From Streptomyces netropsis (GTDB taxonomy: Bacteria > Actinomycetota > Actinomycetes > Streptomycetales > Streptomycetaceae): DNA of 64,000 bases. Both the position numbers and the translations under genes were made by a program. Of this stretch, positions 41,667-51,144 are shown one piece after another. The stretch covers positions 106,356-170,355 of the forward strand of contig NZ_JACHJG010000014.1 of assembly GCF_014203545.1 (NCBI RefSeq), written 5' to 3'. Position 1 is the stretch's first letter; every line of letters begins with the position of its first letter. The notes below the pieces were generated by a model that was not told where the DNA came from, searched no databases, and worked only from the letters and a program-made list of their open reading frames with translations.

Positions 41667-41735
41667 GGGGCAACGGTACGTATCCCCACGTCGTCGGTGC
41701 TCCTCGGGTGGGCTCAGTGACGTGCTGTCAGCCTG

Positions 41736-42707
41736 TCACATTCCACCGTGTCGCCGGACCAGCAGACTCCCCAGATCGGTGCGCCGGTGCAGCACCGCCC
41801 GCCCGGCGCGCACCGTGGTGATCAGCCCCGCACCACGCAGCGCCGCGGTGTGGGCGGAAACGGTGGCATTGCTGACGCCCAGCCGCCGGGCCAGGTCGCT
41901 CGTGGTGTGCTCCTCCGCCAGCAGAAGCAGCAGGTCGAGGCGCGTTCGCCCGAGCACCCCCGCCAGCGCGTCCTGTCGGTCGCCCGCGCCGGTCGGCGGG
42001 AGCGGCAGGCCCGGGCCCGCCGGGTAGGTCAGGGCCAAGGAGTGACCGGGCACGTCGGCGGTGATGGGCCGGCCCGTCCAGTGGAAGGTGGGCAGCAGCA
42101 GCAAGCCGCGCCCGCGGAGCTCGATGTCCCCCTCGCCGTGGCCGTCGAACTCCCAGACATCCTGGTGCAGTCGGCTGCCGGGGACGAGCGCGCGGAGCGC
42201 GGCGCCGACGCCGTGCTCGGCCACGGCCAGGGCGTGGCGGGTGAACTCCGCCTGGTGCAGATCCTGGACCAACGGCCACACCGGACGCAGCACCGTTTCG
42301 AAGGCGGCCTGCTGGGCGCGGCGGAGTCGTTGCCAGGCATCGGCACCACCACGGTGCAGATCGCGGATCCATAACGGAGCCGGGGACGGGGACGTGGCGT
42401 AGACCCGCTCGATCTCGGAGCGGACCAGGCCGGGCTGCGCGGTCCGGACGGTGTTCAGTCCCTCCTTCAGGTCGTCGCTGAACACGTCGATGAACTTCGG
42501 AGCCTCCGCCGCGGGCACCAGGTCCGCCAGTGGCTCGACGGCACCGGGCAGGGAACGGAGCAACCGACGTCTCCAGCGGCCGAAGAGCAGCTCGTCGTCG
42601 CGACGACACATCATGGCGAGTGCCGCGTTCAGTTCCTGCAACGGGGCCGGCCGGGGCGCGAGACGGACCCGGGCGAAGTCGGCGGCCGTGAATCGGATCC
42701 GGATCAC
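41736..42707 (-). CDS. ArsR-like winged-helix regulator
   Basis: A 323-residue protein. The C-terminal ~75 residues are a winged helix (RTRLDLLLLLAEEHTTSDLA, RRLGVSNATVSAHTAALRGA, then a wing with GRAVLHRRT). The long N-terminal domain (FTAADFARVRLAPRPAPLQE) is common to a Streptomyces group of ArsR-like proteins and may bind a ligand. The start is ATG 42707. It is divergent from the hydrolase gene at 42868 across 160 bases and may control it. Confidence 0.85.
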   Translation of the reverse strand: MIRIRFTAADFARVRLAPRPAPLQELNAALAMMCRRDDELLFGRWRRRLLRSLPGAVEPLADLVPAAEAPKFIDVFSDDLKEGLNTVRTAQPGLVRSEIERVYATSPSPAPLWIRDLHRGGADAWQRLRRAQQAAFETVLRPVWPLVQDLHQAEFTRHALAVAEHGVGAALRALVPGSRLHQDVWEFDGHGEGDIELRGRGLLLLPTFHWTGRPITADVPGHSLALTYPAGPGLPLPPTGAGDRQDALAGVLGRTRLDLLLLLAEEHTTSDLARRLGVSNATVSAHTAALRGAGLITTVRAGRAVLHRRTDLGSLLVRRHGGM

Positions 42708-42867
42708 TACTCTCCCTCGCTGCGCTGCGCCATCGTTTCGGCCAGGGCCTCAACCCTCGCCTGCCCTCCCCGCCGACTGCCAGCATCCCAGCCATGCCCC
42801 CGGTCATTCCTGCGGGGGCCGCCGCAAGGCGCGAGGACTCGCGCCACAGGGACACAAGGGGAGTGCC

Positions 42868-44163
42868 ATGTTTCGTCAACAGCCCGGCGACAGCGAGCGG
42901 GTGGGCCGAGCGGGTCGTGCTGTGACGGCCGCAGTGGACCGGCGGACCGTCGCGAAATCGGTCGTGCTGGCCGCCGGACTGTTGCTCACCGGCACCGGCA
43001 CCGGCGGCGTCGCACGGGCCCGGACCGCGGACGACGTCACCGTGCGCTTGCCGGCGCCGACCGGCCCGCACCGGATCGGGACCACCACGCTGCACCTGGT
43101 CGATCACACCAGGCGAGACCCGTGGGATCCCACCATCCCCGTCCGGGAAGTGATGGTCAGCGTCTTCTACCCCGCCCGCACCGTTCGCGGCTACCCGGTC
43201 GCACGGCAGATGACCAAGGACGCCGCGAAACTCTTCGCAGTGATCGACCCCGCCATCCACCCGGGACTGCCGAAGGCCGGGGTGAACTGGGCGGCCACCA
43301 CGACCCACGCCCACACGGGCGCGCCCGCGCAGTCGGTACGGCGACCGGTGCTGCTCTACAGCCCGGGGGGCGGCGACCCGCGCACCCTCGGCACCGCGAC
43401 CGCCGAGGAACTGGCGAGCCGGGGCTACGTGGTGGTGACCGTCGATCACCCCGGCGATGCGAGCGAGGTGGACTTCCCGACCGGGACGCCACACAGGGAG
43501 AAGGTCCGCCCGACGGTCTTCCGGGGAGATCCCAGGACGGATCCGGGCCTCTTCCGCACCGCGATCGACACCCGGATCACCGACACCCGGTTCGTGCTGG
43601 ACAAGCTGGAAGCCATGGCAGCCGGACACCTTCCCGACGCGGAGCGACGCGCACTGCCGGAGAACCTCGGCAGTGCGCTGGATCTGCGGCGCGTGGGCAT
43701 GTACGGCCACTCGGCCGGAGGCACCACCGCGGCCGAGGCGATGTACGAGGACCGTCGCATCAGGGCGGCGGTCAATCTGGAGGGCTATCTGAACCATCCG
43801 CCGGGCAAGCCGGGCCGGGCAGGCAAGCTGTTCCCCGTCGCCCGGCACGGGGTGGACCGGCCGCTGCTCCTGCTGGGCACCGATGGCTTCCGCGACGAGG
43901 ACATCGACCGTTCCTGGTCGGCCATGCTCGCCCACCCGGGGGGACACACCCGCAGACGGCAGCTCGACAACGCCACGCACTGGGTGTTCACCGACTACGC
44001 GGCCATGGCACCCCAGTTGCAGGCCGCCGGGCTGATGACCGCCGACAGCCGGATCAAGCTGGTCGGAGCGATCGACCCGGCACAGTCGGTGCCCGCGGTG
44101 CGCGACCACGTGCTTTCGTTCTTCGCCCGGCACCTGCCGCCCTCGGGGGCGCCCCTGCCGTAA
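42868..44163 (+). CDS. Exported alpha/beta hydrolase (PAF-acetylhydrolase-like)
   Basis: A 431-residue protein. A Tat-like signal (DRRTVAKSVVLAAGLLLTG) precedes an alpha/beta-hydrolase domain. The oxyanion region is YSPGGGDPRTLGTATAEELA, the nucleophile is in MYGHSAGGTTAAEAMY, and the Asp and His are in LLGTDGFRDEDID and DNATHWVFTDYA. It resembles secreted lipase/PAF-acetylhydrolase-type esterases. The substrate is unknown. GGGGAG precedes ATG 42868. It is divergent from a winged-helix regulator. Confidence 0.85.
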   Translation: MFRQQPGDSERVGRAGRAVTAAVDRRTVAKSVVLAAGLLLTGTGTGGVARARTADDVTVRLPAPTGPHRIGTTTLHLVDHTRRDPWDPTIPVREVMVSVFYPARTVRGYPVARQMTKDAAKLFAVIDPAIHPGLPKAGVNWAATTTHAHTGAPAQSVRRPVLLYSPGGGDPRTLGTATAEELASRGYVVVTVDHPGDASEVDFPTGTPHREKVRPTVFRGDPRTDPGLFRTAIDTRITDTRFVLDKLEAMAAGHLPDAERRALPENLGSALDLRRVGMYGHSAGGTTAAEAMYEDRRIRAAVNLEGYLNHPPGKPGRAGKLFPVARHGVDRPLLLLGTDGFRDEDIDRSWSAMLAHPGGHTRRRQLDNATHWVFTDYAAMAPQLQAAGLMTADSRIKLVGAIDPAQSVPAVRDHVLSFFARHLPPSGAPLP

Positions 44164-44377
44164 GTGTGGAAGGGGGCCACCGGCGTCCGGGAACCCGGGC
44201 CGGGCCGCCGTGTCGTCGGCCCCCGGGAGACCCCGGAGGCCGACGACATCGCCGCCACCTGTGCTGCTCAGCGGCACCTACTGGCACTTTTGCCCATCGG
44301 ATCGGCTGCCGCCGACCTGGAACGGCCGGTGCACGCGGTCGTCCGGATCCGGGCAGAAGGCGTGGCCCGGATCTCCG

Positions 44378-46276
44378 TCACCTGTCCTGGCTGAGGGCGT
44401 ACAGCTCCTGGAACAGCCCGCCTGCCTTGAGGAGCTGGTCGAAGGATCCGTTCTCCGTGATGCGTCCCTTCTCCATCACGATGATCCGGTCGGCGATCCT
44501 GGTGTTCTCGAGACGGTGTGTGACGACGATGGTGATACGGCCGTCGGCGACGTTCTTCAGCTCCTGGAAGATCCTGTGCTCGCCGCGGGCGTCCATCTCG
44601 CTGGTCGGCTCGTCGAGCACGAGCACGGCCGGCCGTCGGTACAGCGCACGGGCGCAGGCGATGCGTTGCCATTGGCCGCCGGACAGATCGCTGCCGCCCC
44701 ACAACTCCCGGGCGAGCAAGGTGTTCAGGCCGTCGGGCAGCTCTTCGACGGCCTCGCGCATACCGACCTCGTCGATCGTCCGCCACACCCGGTCGTCGTC
44801 CCAGGTCACCGGCTGGCCGAGGGTGATGTTCTCCCGGACCGAGAGCGGCCAGTGCGCGAAGAACTGCGTCACGACACCCGTGCGCTCCCACACGGTGTCG
44901 GGATCGGCCTCGGCCAGGTTCACGCCGTCCCAGCACACCGTGCCCTTCTCCGCGGTGAACAGTCCGGTGAGCAGGCGCGTGAGGGTGGACTTCCCCGACC
45001 CGTTCTCGCCGACGACCGCCACGACCTCCCCACGGTTCAAGGTGAGCGACAGCCCGTCGACGGCCGGGCGGGTCTTGCCCGGGTAGGAGTACGACACCTG
45101 GTTGATCCGGATCCGCTCCGGGCACACCGGGGCGACGACGCCGCCGCGTTGGGGAGCCAGGGAGCGCGCCTTGTCCACGAAGCGCCGCCAGTCCCCGAGG
45201 TACAGAGTCGTCTGGAACAGGCTCGTGGCGTAGTGCACGACGTTCGACAGCGCCATCAGCGCGGTGCGGACCGCGACGACGGCGGTCGCGGAGACGGCCA
45301 GGGACACCCGTCCGGTGACGGTCAGCCACACGAGCATGGCCCACGCGCCCAGCAGACACACGCCACCGATCGCGGCGGAGAGGAGATTGATCCGCAGCAT
45401 GCGCGGCGCGGCGTCCATGACCTTGGCGTCGATGCGGGCCGACATCGTCCGGTACCAGAAGATCAGGTACGAGCGCATGCTGTTGCCGCGCACCTCGTCC
45501 GCCAGCCTCGACGTGGTGACGTGCCAGCGCATCATGCCCTTGACGTTGCGGCCCGAGTTCGTCGCGAAGTGCACCTGGTACTCGACCTTGGCCTCGGCCA
45601 CCGCGCCCACGCCCGCCGGCAGCACCGCGAGGACGAGGACGGGCAGCATCAGGGGATGGAGCATGGTGAGCACCCCGCCGGCGGCGACCAGGCGGATGAG
45701 CGAGGACATGAACAACTGCGCGTCGTAGAGCATGCGATCGACGCGCACCGCCCCGGACTCGGCGGCTTCGTGCTCGTCGGCGAACACGGGGTCGTTGAAC
45801 GCGGACAGCTCGACCGAGCACATCGCCTCCACGAGCGCCACGTCCGCCGAGGTCGCGAGCCTGGGTTTGAGTCGTTGCTCGGCCCACTGCGCCAGCGCGT
45901 AGGTGAGGCGGGCGGTGGAGGCCGCGGCCGCGACCACCACGAGCGCCGGCAGGGCGTCCCGGACCCGGTCGGGCACCAGGCCGCCGCCCAGGATCGGCAC
46001 CATCGCCTGCGCGGTGGCGGCGAGGACCACGGCGGCCGACACCCCCGACACAACCTGGGCGAAGATCATGATCAGCACGGCGCGGGGATCGATCTCCCAC
46101 GCCATGCGGCCGATCCGTCCCACCAGTTGGGGAATCTTCCCGCACAGACGAAGGAACGACGTCTCCTCGAACGCGTTCCTCGTCCCCGCCCCCTGGTACG
46201 CGATCTCCTGCGGCTCCGGCGGCGGTGGGCGGCGCCCAACCTGCCCGCCCTGGGCTGATTTCGGATGGTTCGACAT
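44378..46276 (-). CDS. ABC transporter, fused membrane and ATPase domains
   Basis: A 632-residue half-transporter. A ~55-residue cytoplasmic lead is followed by six membrane helices (~60-370) and an ATPase domain: Walker A GENGSGKST, signature LSGGQWQRIACARAL, Walker B AVLVLDEPTSEMD and H-loop VVTHRL. It would work as a homodimer, exporting a lipid, peptide or drug; the substrate is unknown. GGGAG lies five bases before ATG 46276. It is divergent from the sigma-factor gene at 46587. Confidence 0.93.
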   Translation of the reverse strand: MSNHPKSAQGGQVGRRPPPPEPQEIAYQGAGTRNAFEETSFLRLCGKIPQLVGRIGRMAWEIDPRAVLIMIFAQVVSGVSAAVVLAATAQAMVPILGGGLVPDRVRDALPALVVVAAAASTARLTYALAQWAEQRLKPRLATSADVALVEAMCSVELSAFNDPVFADEHEAAESGAVRVDRMLYDAQLFMSSLIRLVAAGGVLTMLHPLMLPVLVLAVLPAGVGAVAEAKVEYQVHFATNSGRNVKGMMRWHVTTSRLADEVRGNSMRSYLIFWYRTMSARIDAKVMDAAPRMLRINLLSAAIGGVCLLGAWAMLVWLTVTGRVSLAVSATAVVAVRTALMALSNVVHYATSLFQTTLYLGDWRRFVDKARSLAPQRGGVVAPVCPERIRINQVSYSYPGKTRPAVDGLSLTLNRGEVVAVVGENGSGKSTLTRLLTGLFTAEKGTVCWDGVNLAEADPDTVWERTGVVTQFFAHWPLSVRENITLGQPVTWDDDRVWRTIDEVGMREAVEELPDGLNTLLARELWGGSDLSGGQWQRIACARALYRRPAVLVLDEPTSEMDARGEHRIFQELKNVADGRITIVVTHRLENTRIADRIIVMEKGRITENGSFDQLLKAGGLFQELYALSQDR

Positions 46277-46586
46277 GGTGTCTCCCTCACTCGTTTTCCG
46301 TGTCAAGTCGTAGGCACCCGGTGTCCAACCGGTCGAAGTGGGTGAAGGACACGTATTCCCGGCGCCGCTCCTGGCGCGGTGAGAGCCGGGTGGGGGCGCG
46401 CGGAGGGGTGAGTGCGCCCGGTTCTGAAGCGTTCCTGACATGGACTGCACGATCGGGCCGGGTTTTCGCTTAGCTGGTCAGTGAGGGCCCAGCGGCCCCT
46501 GGGCGCCGAGGGGGTGGCGCTGTCGACCGGTGAAAGGGACACGTCCGTGAAAGACCACATGCCGCCGGACCGGAGGAGGGCCCATC
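46277..46586. other. Divergent promoter region of ABC transporter and sigma gene
   Basis: About 310 bases without a gene. It must contain promoters for both directions. I see no clear housekeeping boxes, only a GGAGGAGGG ribosome-binding site before the sigma gene at 46587. Confidence 0.45.
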
Positions 46587-47144
46587 ATGGCTGACCAGCC
46601 CCGCCCGGTCCTGGGGGAGGACCTGTCAGCCGCGTTACCGGCTGATTTCCTTGCTTTCTTCTCCGTCCATCACCAGGCATATCTGCGGTACGCCCACATC
46701 CAGCTCGGAAGCACCGCCGATGCCGAGTGGGTCGTGGAGGAGGTCTTCGGACAACTGGCCCTGATCTGGGGGGAGGTGCTGCGCCGACCGAGCGTCCCCG
46801 CCTTCGCCCTGGCCACCCTCCGGGAGGAGATCGCCAAACTGCTGGCGGCCCGGGGACGGGACGTCGCCCTCGTCGAGACGGCGGCCTTCGCCGCGGTGCG
46901 GGAGGCGACCCGTGCCCGCCTGGGCGTCCTGGAATCCGCCCTGGGCCTGTACGCGGCGATCACCCGGCTCCCCGACCGGCAGTACGACGTCGTCGTCATG
47001 CACTTCGTGCTGGGCTACCCCGTGCGGCGAGTCGCCGGGATCATGGGACTGTCGCCCGCCACGGTCCGCTCCCACGTGCGCGGAGCCCGCCGGCGGCTGG
47101 CTCGTGACCTGCGGATCGACTGGGCCACGGAAGAGGAGGACTGA
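46587..47144 (+). CDS. Sigma-70-like RNA polymerase factor
   Basis: A 185-residue protein. The C-terminal region 4 is intact: AAITRLPDRQYDVVVMHFVL, then YPVRRVAGIMGLSPATVRSH and VRGARRRLARDL. The N-terminal region 2 (FLAFFSVHHQAYLRYAHIQL, then TADAEWVVEEVFGQLALIW) is recognisable but diverged. GGAGGAGGG precedes the ATG. Its stop is directly followed by the next gene's ATG, so the two are translationally coupled; the partner may act with it, for example as an anti-sigma-like regulator. Confidence 0.8.
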   Translation: MADQPRPVLGEDLSAALPADFLAFFSVHHQAYLRYAHIQLGSTADAEWVVEEVFGQLALIWGEVLRRPSVPAFALATLREEIAKLLAARGRDVALVETAAFAAVREATRARLGVLESALGLYAAITRLPDRQYDVVVMHFVLGYPVRRVAGIMGLSPATVRSHVRGARRRLARDLRIDWATEEED

Positions 47145-48038
47145 ATGATTCACACCCGTCACACGAGCGGCCGCGAGGAACTCGCCTCGATCGGAGAGCT
47201 GTTGGCCCGAGCCGACGTCCTCACCGCACAGTTCGACGACTACGACGAGGAGGCCGCCCTGCGCCGCATCGCCGCCCGCGTCGTCCTGGACAGGGCCAAC
47301 GCCCTCGACCGCCATGCCCGAGCCATCCGCCACGGCCTCGGAGGCGGCCGCTGGACCCCACCCGACGGTCTGCCGCACGGCCAGCGCACGGCGCTCCACG
47401 CCCGCGCGGCCGACGAACTGGGTGCGCTGTCGTCCAGGGTCGCGCACGACCGCTCCGCCATCGCCTCCATGGCCCTGCTGGTCGACGACCCGGCGAGGAT
47501 CGAACCCGTCGGCGCGCTGACCTTCGCCTGCCTGCTCCACCTCGCCGACCGCCAGGAAGGCGCGGTGTTCTGGTGGCAGTTCGCCGCCGGCGCCGAGTCC
47601 GCCACCGCCGCCCACTGCCTGTACCTGCACCACCTGCGGCACAGCGAACGGGACGCGGCCCGGCACTGGTTCACCCAGGCCACCGAGCTCCACGGGCAAG
47701 GAGGCGACGTGTTCCCCGGCGAAGCCCCCACCCGCGTCAAGGGCGACACCCCACCGAGCCGCTACGGAGCGTCCGACACCGACCCCCGGCCTTCCTGGGG
47801 AGAAGGATCCGACCGGCCGGCCGGCGGTACGCAGGTGTACCCGCCCGGTGCGCCGTGGCGGACGAACACCACCCACCTCACCGACGCGGTACGCAGGCTG
47901 GAGGCGGGGAGCGACACCGACTTCGGCGCCATCCCGCGCCCCGCCCCGGGGCTGGCCGCCGAACTCAAGGACACCACCCCGCCGATCCGTCCGCGGCCCG
48001 CCGCCCTCGACGGACTGCCCACAGGCACGCATTTCTGA
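47145..48038 (+). CDS. Unknown partner protein of the sigma factor
   Basis: A 297-residue soluble protein with no membrane helix. The N-terminal half is helical and acidic (SIGELLARADVLTAQFDDYD, then RIAARVVLDRANALDRHARA), with LTFACLLHLADRQEGAVFWW in the middle. The C-terminal ~130 residues are low-complexity, rich in Pro, Gly, Asp and Thr. It starts right after the sigma gene stop (TGAATG). I do not recognise the family; a soluble sigma regulator is possible but unproven. Confidence 0.65.
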   Translation: MIHTRHTSGREELASIGELLARADVLTAQFDDYDEEAALRRIAARVVLDRANALDRHARAIRHGLGGGRWTPPDGLPHGQRTALHARAADELGALSSRVAHDRSAIASMALLVDDPARIEPVGALTFACLLHLADRQEGAVFWWQFAAGAESATAAHCLYLHHLRHSERDAARHWFTQATELHGQGGDVFPGEAPTRVKGDTPPSRYGASDTDPRPSWGEGSDRPAGGTQVYPPGAPWRTNTTHLTDAVRRLEAGSDTDFGAIPRPAPGLAAELKDTTPPIRPRPAALDGLPTGTHF

Positions 48039-48087
48039 CCGACGGCCGCCGGACGGCGGTGTCCCAGCGGTCTGGAATCATGTGCGG

Positions 48088-48771
48088 GTGATACCGAACG
48101 TAACCGCCCCTCCGCTGTTCAGCGGGGCCTTCGAGGCCCATGTGACCGTCCGCTCCAGCTCGCCCCAGCCGCTGTCACCGTCCCCGGAGACGGAAGCGCT
48201 CGAGCGGTACGCGGCCGCCCATGGCATGGGGTTCGTCGACATCGTGCTGGACCGCGGGCGGACTCCGCACCAGCCCATGCTCACCCTGCGGGAGTCCGGA
48301 GCGCTTCCGGCCGTCCGGGAAACCGTCGAGGATGCCGGCCGCCGGCTGCGGGCCGCGGGTTTCGACGTGGCACGGACGAAGATCGAGGCATCCCCGTGGG
48401 CCGACGGGGTGCCGGACACCGACGAGGCCGCGGCGGCCCTCGGAGCGCGGTACTACTTCGAGCATCACGTCAAGCTGCTGCTCACGCCGGGCGCGGACAC
48501 CTCCGCGCTGGCGGAGCTCGCCACAGCCCACACCGCCCACCTCTCGCGCAACGCCCGCCGGCTGCGGGCGGACGGCCGTGCCGAGCGCTTCGTCACACAG
48601 CGCTGCCGGCTCGTCGGCCGACGAACGGCGGGACAGCGGCTGGACGCGCTGGTGGCGGAGCTCCGAAGCAGCGGTCACGATGTGGCGTCCGTGGAGCGGG
48701 AGTTCGTCGTCCACGACAGCGACGCATCGCTCGACGCGGGCTGGATCACCGAGGAGAGGACAGACGCATGA
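48088..48771 (+). CDS. Unknown protein coupled to AbiEii-like gene
   Basis: About 227 residues. Two HVxx motifs (FEAHVTVRSSS near residue 15 and FEHHVKLLLTPGADTSALAE near 130) recall the HxT/S pairs of 2H-type fold proteins; this is only a resemblance. No signal or membrane segment. The start is uncertain: GTG 48088 or 48082, both with weak ribosome-binding sites. Its stop overlaps the next start (ATGA), so it is coupled to the nucleotidyltransferase at 48768 and may be its partner or antitoxin. Family not recognised. Confidence 0.6.
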   Translation: MIPNVTAPPLFSGAFEAHVTVRSSSPQPLSPSPETEALERYAAAHGMGFVDIVLDRGRTPHQPMLTLRESGALPAVRETVEDAGRRLRAAGFDVARTKIEASPWADGVPDTDEAAAALGARYYFEHHVKLLLTPGADTSALAELATAHTAHLSRNARRLRADGRAERFVTQRCRLVGRRTAGQRLDALVAELRSSGHDVASVEREFVVHDSDASLDAGWITEERTDA

Positions 48772-50105
48772 CGGCGACACCATGGGAGCGGTTCTCCCAC
48801 GGGCCCTGGGACGACACGGCGGTCGTCCCCCAGCTCCCGCCGGAAGAGGCGACCCGAGCGGCCAAGGACTTCCCGCACACCCTGCTCCCGGTACCCGGCC
48901 GAGGCGTCCTGCAGCGCCCGGCGTACGATCCCGCGGCCAACCACCACGTGATGGGGATGCGGCTGAGCGAACCGCAGTTCACCGACGCGCGCACCGGCCG
49001 GGAGTGGGGCGCGGCCCGGCGCCACGCACTGGACCACGTGCTCGCCGCGGTCGCGGGCTCGCCGTGGGCCGAGCACCTGGTGCTGCGGGGCAGTGTGCTG
49101 CTGAAGGCGTGGTTCGGGGAAGCGGCGCGCGAGCCGGGAGACCTGGACTTCGTGGTCGTCCCGGACACCTGGCACCTCGAGGACGACCGCACGGCCGCGA
49201 TGCTCGACGGCATCGCGCGCAGGGCGGAGGAACTCTCGCGGGAGGCCGGCGGCCCCGTCCGCATCGACGCGGCGGGAGCGGTCAGCGACGAGATATGGAC
49301 CTACGACCGGGTGCCCGGCCGCCGGCTCGTGCTGCCCTGGACGGCCGCCGAAGACACCCCGCCGGGCACGGTCCAGCTCGACTTCGTCTTCAACGAGACC
49401 CTCCCCGCCCAGGCCGTACCCACCACGGTCCCGCGCCGCGGCCCGGGCGCGCCCGCCGTTCTCATGGCGGCGAGCCCGGAACTCTCCCTCGCGTGGAAGA
49501 TCCTCTGGCTGGTGACGGACCGGCACCCCGAGGCGAAGGACCTCTACGACGCCGTGCTCCTCGCGGAGAACACCCGCCTCCCTTACGAGCTCCTCCAGCG
49601 CGTCCTGGTGGCGGCGGGCGAGTACCCCGAAGGCTCGCCCCTCTTCCTGAGCCACATCCTCCACCAGGCGGCCGAGGCCGACTGGTACGAGTTCCGCAAG
49701 GACCACCCGGACTTCCCCGACGACGACGCCGCCTTCCTGACCCGCTTCGCCCTCGCCCTCGCCCCTGCCTTCGCCCCGGCGGAGGAAGGGGTGTACGCGC
49801 AACTCGCCGCTTCCTTCCTGTATCTGACGGAGACGCTGTACGAACAGCGGGAAGGAGGAGGGATGGAGGCGGTCGAAGAGTGGCTCGTCCTGCGCAGCGT
49901 GCACAGTGTCGAAGCCGTCGTCGCCGTCCGCGAGCTCCTCGGCCGCACGCAGTGCACCCTTCGTGAGGCAGCCGACGTCCTCACCTCTTTCCGCGCCACG
50001 CGCTTCGGCCGTGACCAGCCGCTGTACGCGGGTGGCTGGTGCGGTGACGCGCACCGGATCGCCGAGCAACTGGAGGCAGCCGACGCGCGCACCCGTTCCG
50101 TCTGA
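48768..50105 (+). CDS. AbiEii/AbiGii-type nucleotidyltransferase
   Basis: A 445-residue protein. Residues ~85-235 show the AbiEii toxin nucleotidyltransferase pattern: LVLRGSVLLKAWFGEA (Gly108-Ser109), then EPGDLDFVVVP with Asp125 and Asp127 as metal ligands. SLAWKILWLVTDRHPEAKDL matches the family helical part. AbiEii toxins block growth by nucleotide transfer to tRNA in type IV toxin-antitoxin phage-defence systems. No AbiEi-type antitoxin with a winged helix is adjacent; the upstream gene overlaps by four bases and could replace it. GAGGAGAGGAC precedes ATG 48768. Confidence 0.85.
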   Translation: MTATPWERFSHGPWDDTAVVPQLPPEEATRAAKDFPHTLLPVPGRGVLQRPAYDPAANHHVMGMRLSEPQFTDARTGREWGAARRHALDHVLAAVAGSPWAEHLVLRGSVLLKAWFGEAAREPGDLDFVVVPDTWHLEDDRTAAMLDGIARRAEELSREAGGPVRIDAAGAVSDEIWTYDRVPGRRLVLPWTAAEDTPPGTVQLDFVFNETLPAQAVPTTVPRRGPGAPAVLMAASPELSLAWKILWLVTDRHPEAKDLYDAVLLAENTRLPYELLQRVLVAAGEYPEGSPLFLSHILHQAAEADWYEFRKDHPDFPDDDAAFLTRFALALAPAFAPAEEGVYAQLAASFLYLTETLYEQREGGGMEAVEEWLVLRSVHSVEAVVAVRELLGRTQCTLREAADVLTSFRATRFGRDQPLYAGGWCGDAHRIAEQLEAADARTRSV

Positions 50106-50171
50106 CGGCTGTGACCCACATCGCCCGGCGCGCTGTGGTGACGCGCGGACCTGACCTGGCATTCTGCGGGC

Positions 50172-51062
50172 ATGAGCGTGGGCCTCGCCGCAGAGTTCGA
50201 GTCATACCGACCCCGGCTGTTCTCACTCGCCTACCGCCTGCTCGGAGCGGCGAGCGAAGCCGAGGACGCCGTACAGGACACCTTTCTGCGGTGGAACGCC
50301 GCCGACCGGGAGGCGATCCGTACACCGGCCGCCTGGCTGACCACCGTCCTGACCCACCTCTGCCTGAACCACCTCGCCTCGGCGCGCGTCCGGCGCGAGC
50401 AGTACCTCGGGCCGTGGCTGCCGGAGCCCGTGCTGACGCACGGCGGCCGGACGGCGCTCGGTCCCCTGGAGACCACCTTGCAACGGGAGTCGGTGTCGAT
50501 GGCGCTGCTCACGTTGATGGAGCGGCTCACTCCCGCCGAGCGTGCGGTGTTCGTCCTGCGTGAGGCGTTCGAGCACAGTCACCGGGAGATCGCCGCCGTC
50601 CTCGGCGTCGACGAGGCCCACTCGCGAAAGCTGCACAGCCGGGCACGGGAGCAACTCGGACGCCCGCGCCGACAGCTGCCGGTCGACGCCGAACAGCGCA
50701 GCCGGATCGTGGAGCGGTTCTTCGCCGCCACCGTCGAAGGGGACGTGGCCGGACTCGAACGGCTCCTCGCCGAGGATGTGGTCGCCTGGGCCGACGGCGG
50801 AGGCCGGGTGTCCGCGGCGCGGCGGCCGATCAGCGGGCGCGAGAAGGTGCTCCGCTACCTGCTCGGGCTGTCCGCACGGCCGGAGGCGGCACTGGTCCGG
50901 CTGGAGTCCACCGAGGTGAACGGCGAGCCCGGCGTGCTCGTCCTCGTGGACCGGACCCTGATCGCCGTCGTCGTGCCGGACATCGAGGACGGCCGGGTCA
51001 CCGCCGTCCGTACGGTCCTCAACCCCGGCAAGCTCGCCTTCGCGACCTCTCAGCTCATGTGA
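50172..51062 (+). CDS. ECF41 sigma factor (SigJ-like) with SnoaL-like extension
   Basis: A 296-residue extracytoplasmic-function sigma factor. Regions 2 and 4 are present (LFSLAYRLLGAASEAEDAVQ; FEHSHREIAAVLGVDEAHSR). The ECF41 hallmarks are all seen: WLPEP between the domains, WADGGGR in the C-terminal SnoaL-like domain and NPGKL at the very end. In this group the extension, not an anti-sigma, controls activity. The downstream gene is a flavin oxidoreductase, the usual ECF41 partner type. The word TGTGACCCAC occurs just upstream and again before the oxidoreductase. Confidence 0.93.
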   Translation: MSVGLAAEFESYRPRLFSLAYRLLGAASEAEDAVQDTFLRWNAADREAIRTPAAWLTTVLTHLCLNHLASARVRREQYLGPWLPEPVLTHGGRTALGPLETTLQRESVSMALLTLMERLTPAERAVFVLREAFEHSHREIAAVLGVDEAHSRKLHSRAREQLGRPRRQLPVDAEQRSRIVERFFAATVEGDVAGLERLLAEDVVAWADGGGRVSAARRPISGREKVLRYLLGLSARPEAALVRLESTEVNGEPGVLVLVDRTLIAVVVPDIEDGRVTAVRTVLNPGKLAFATSQLM

Positions 51063-51144
51063 CCCACCTCATATCCGTCATCGTCACGCATCCACCCGCT
51101 CACCGGTTCAAGGAGGACACGACCGCCGCTGAACGGGAGGATCG

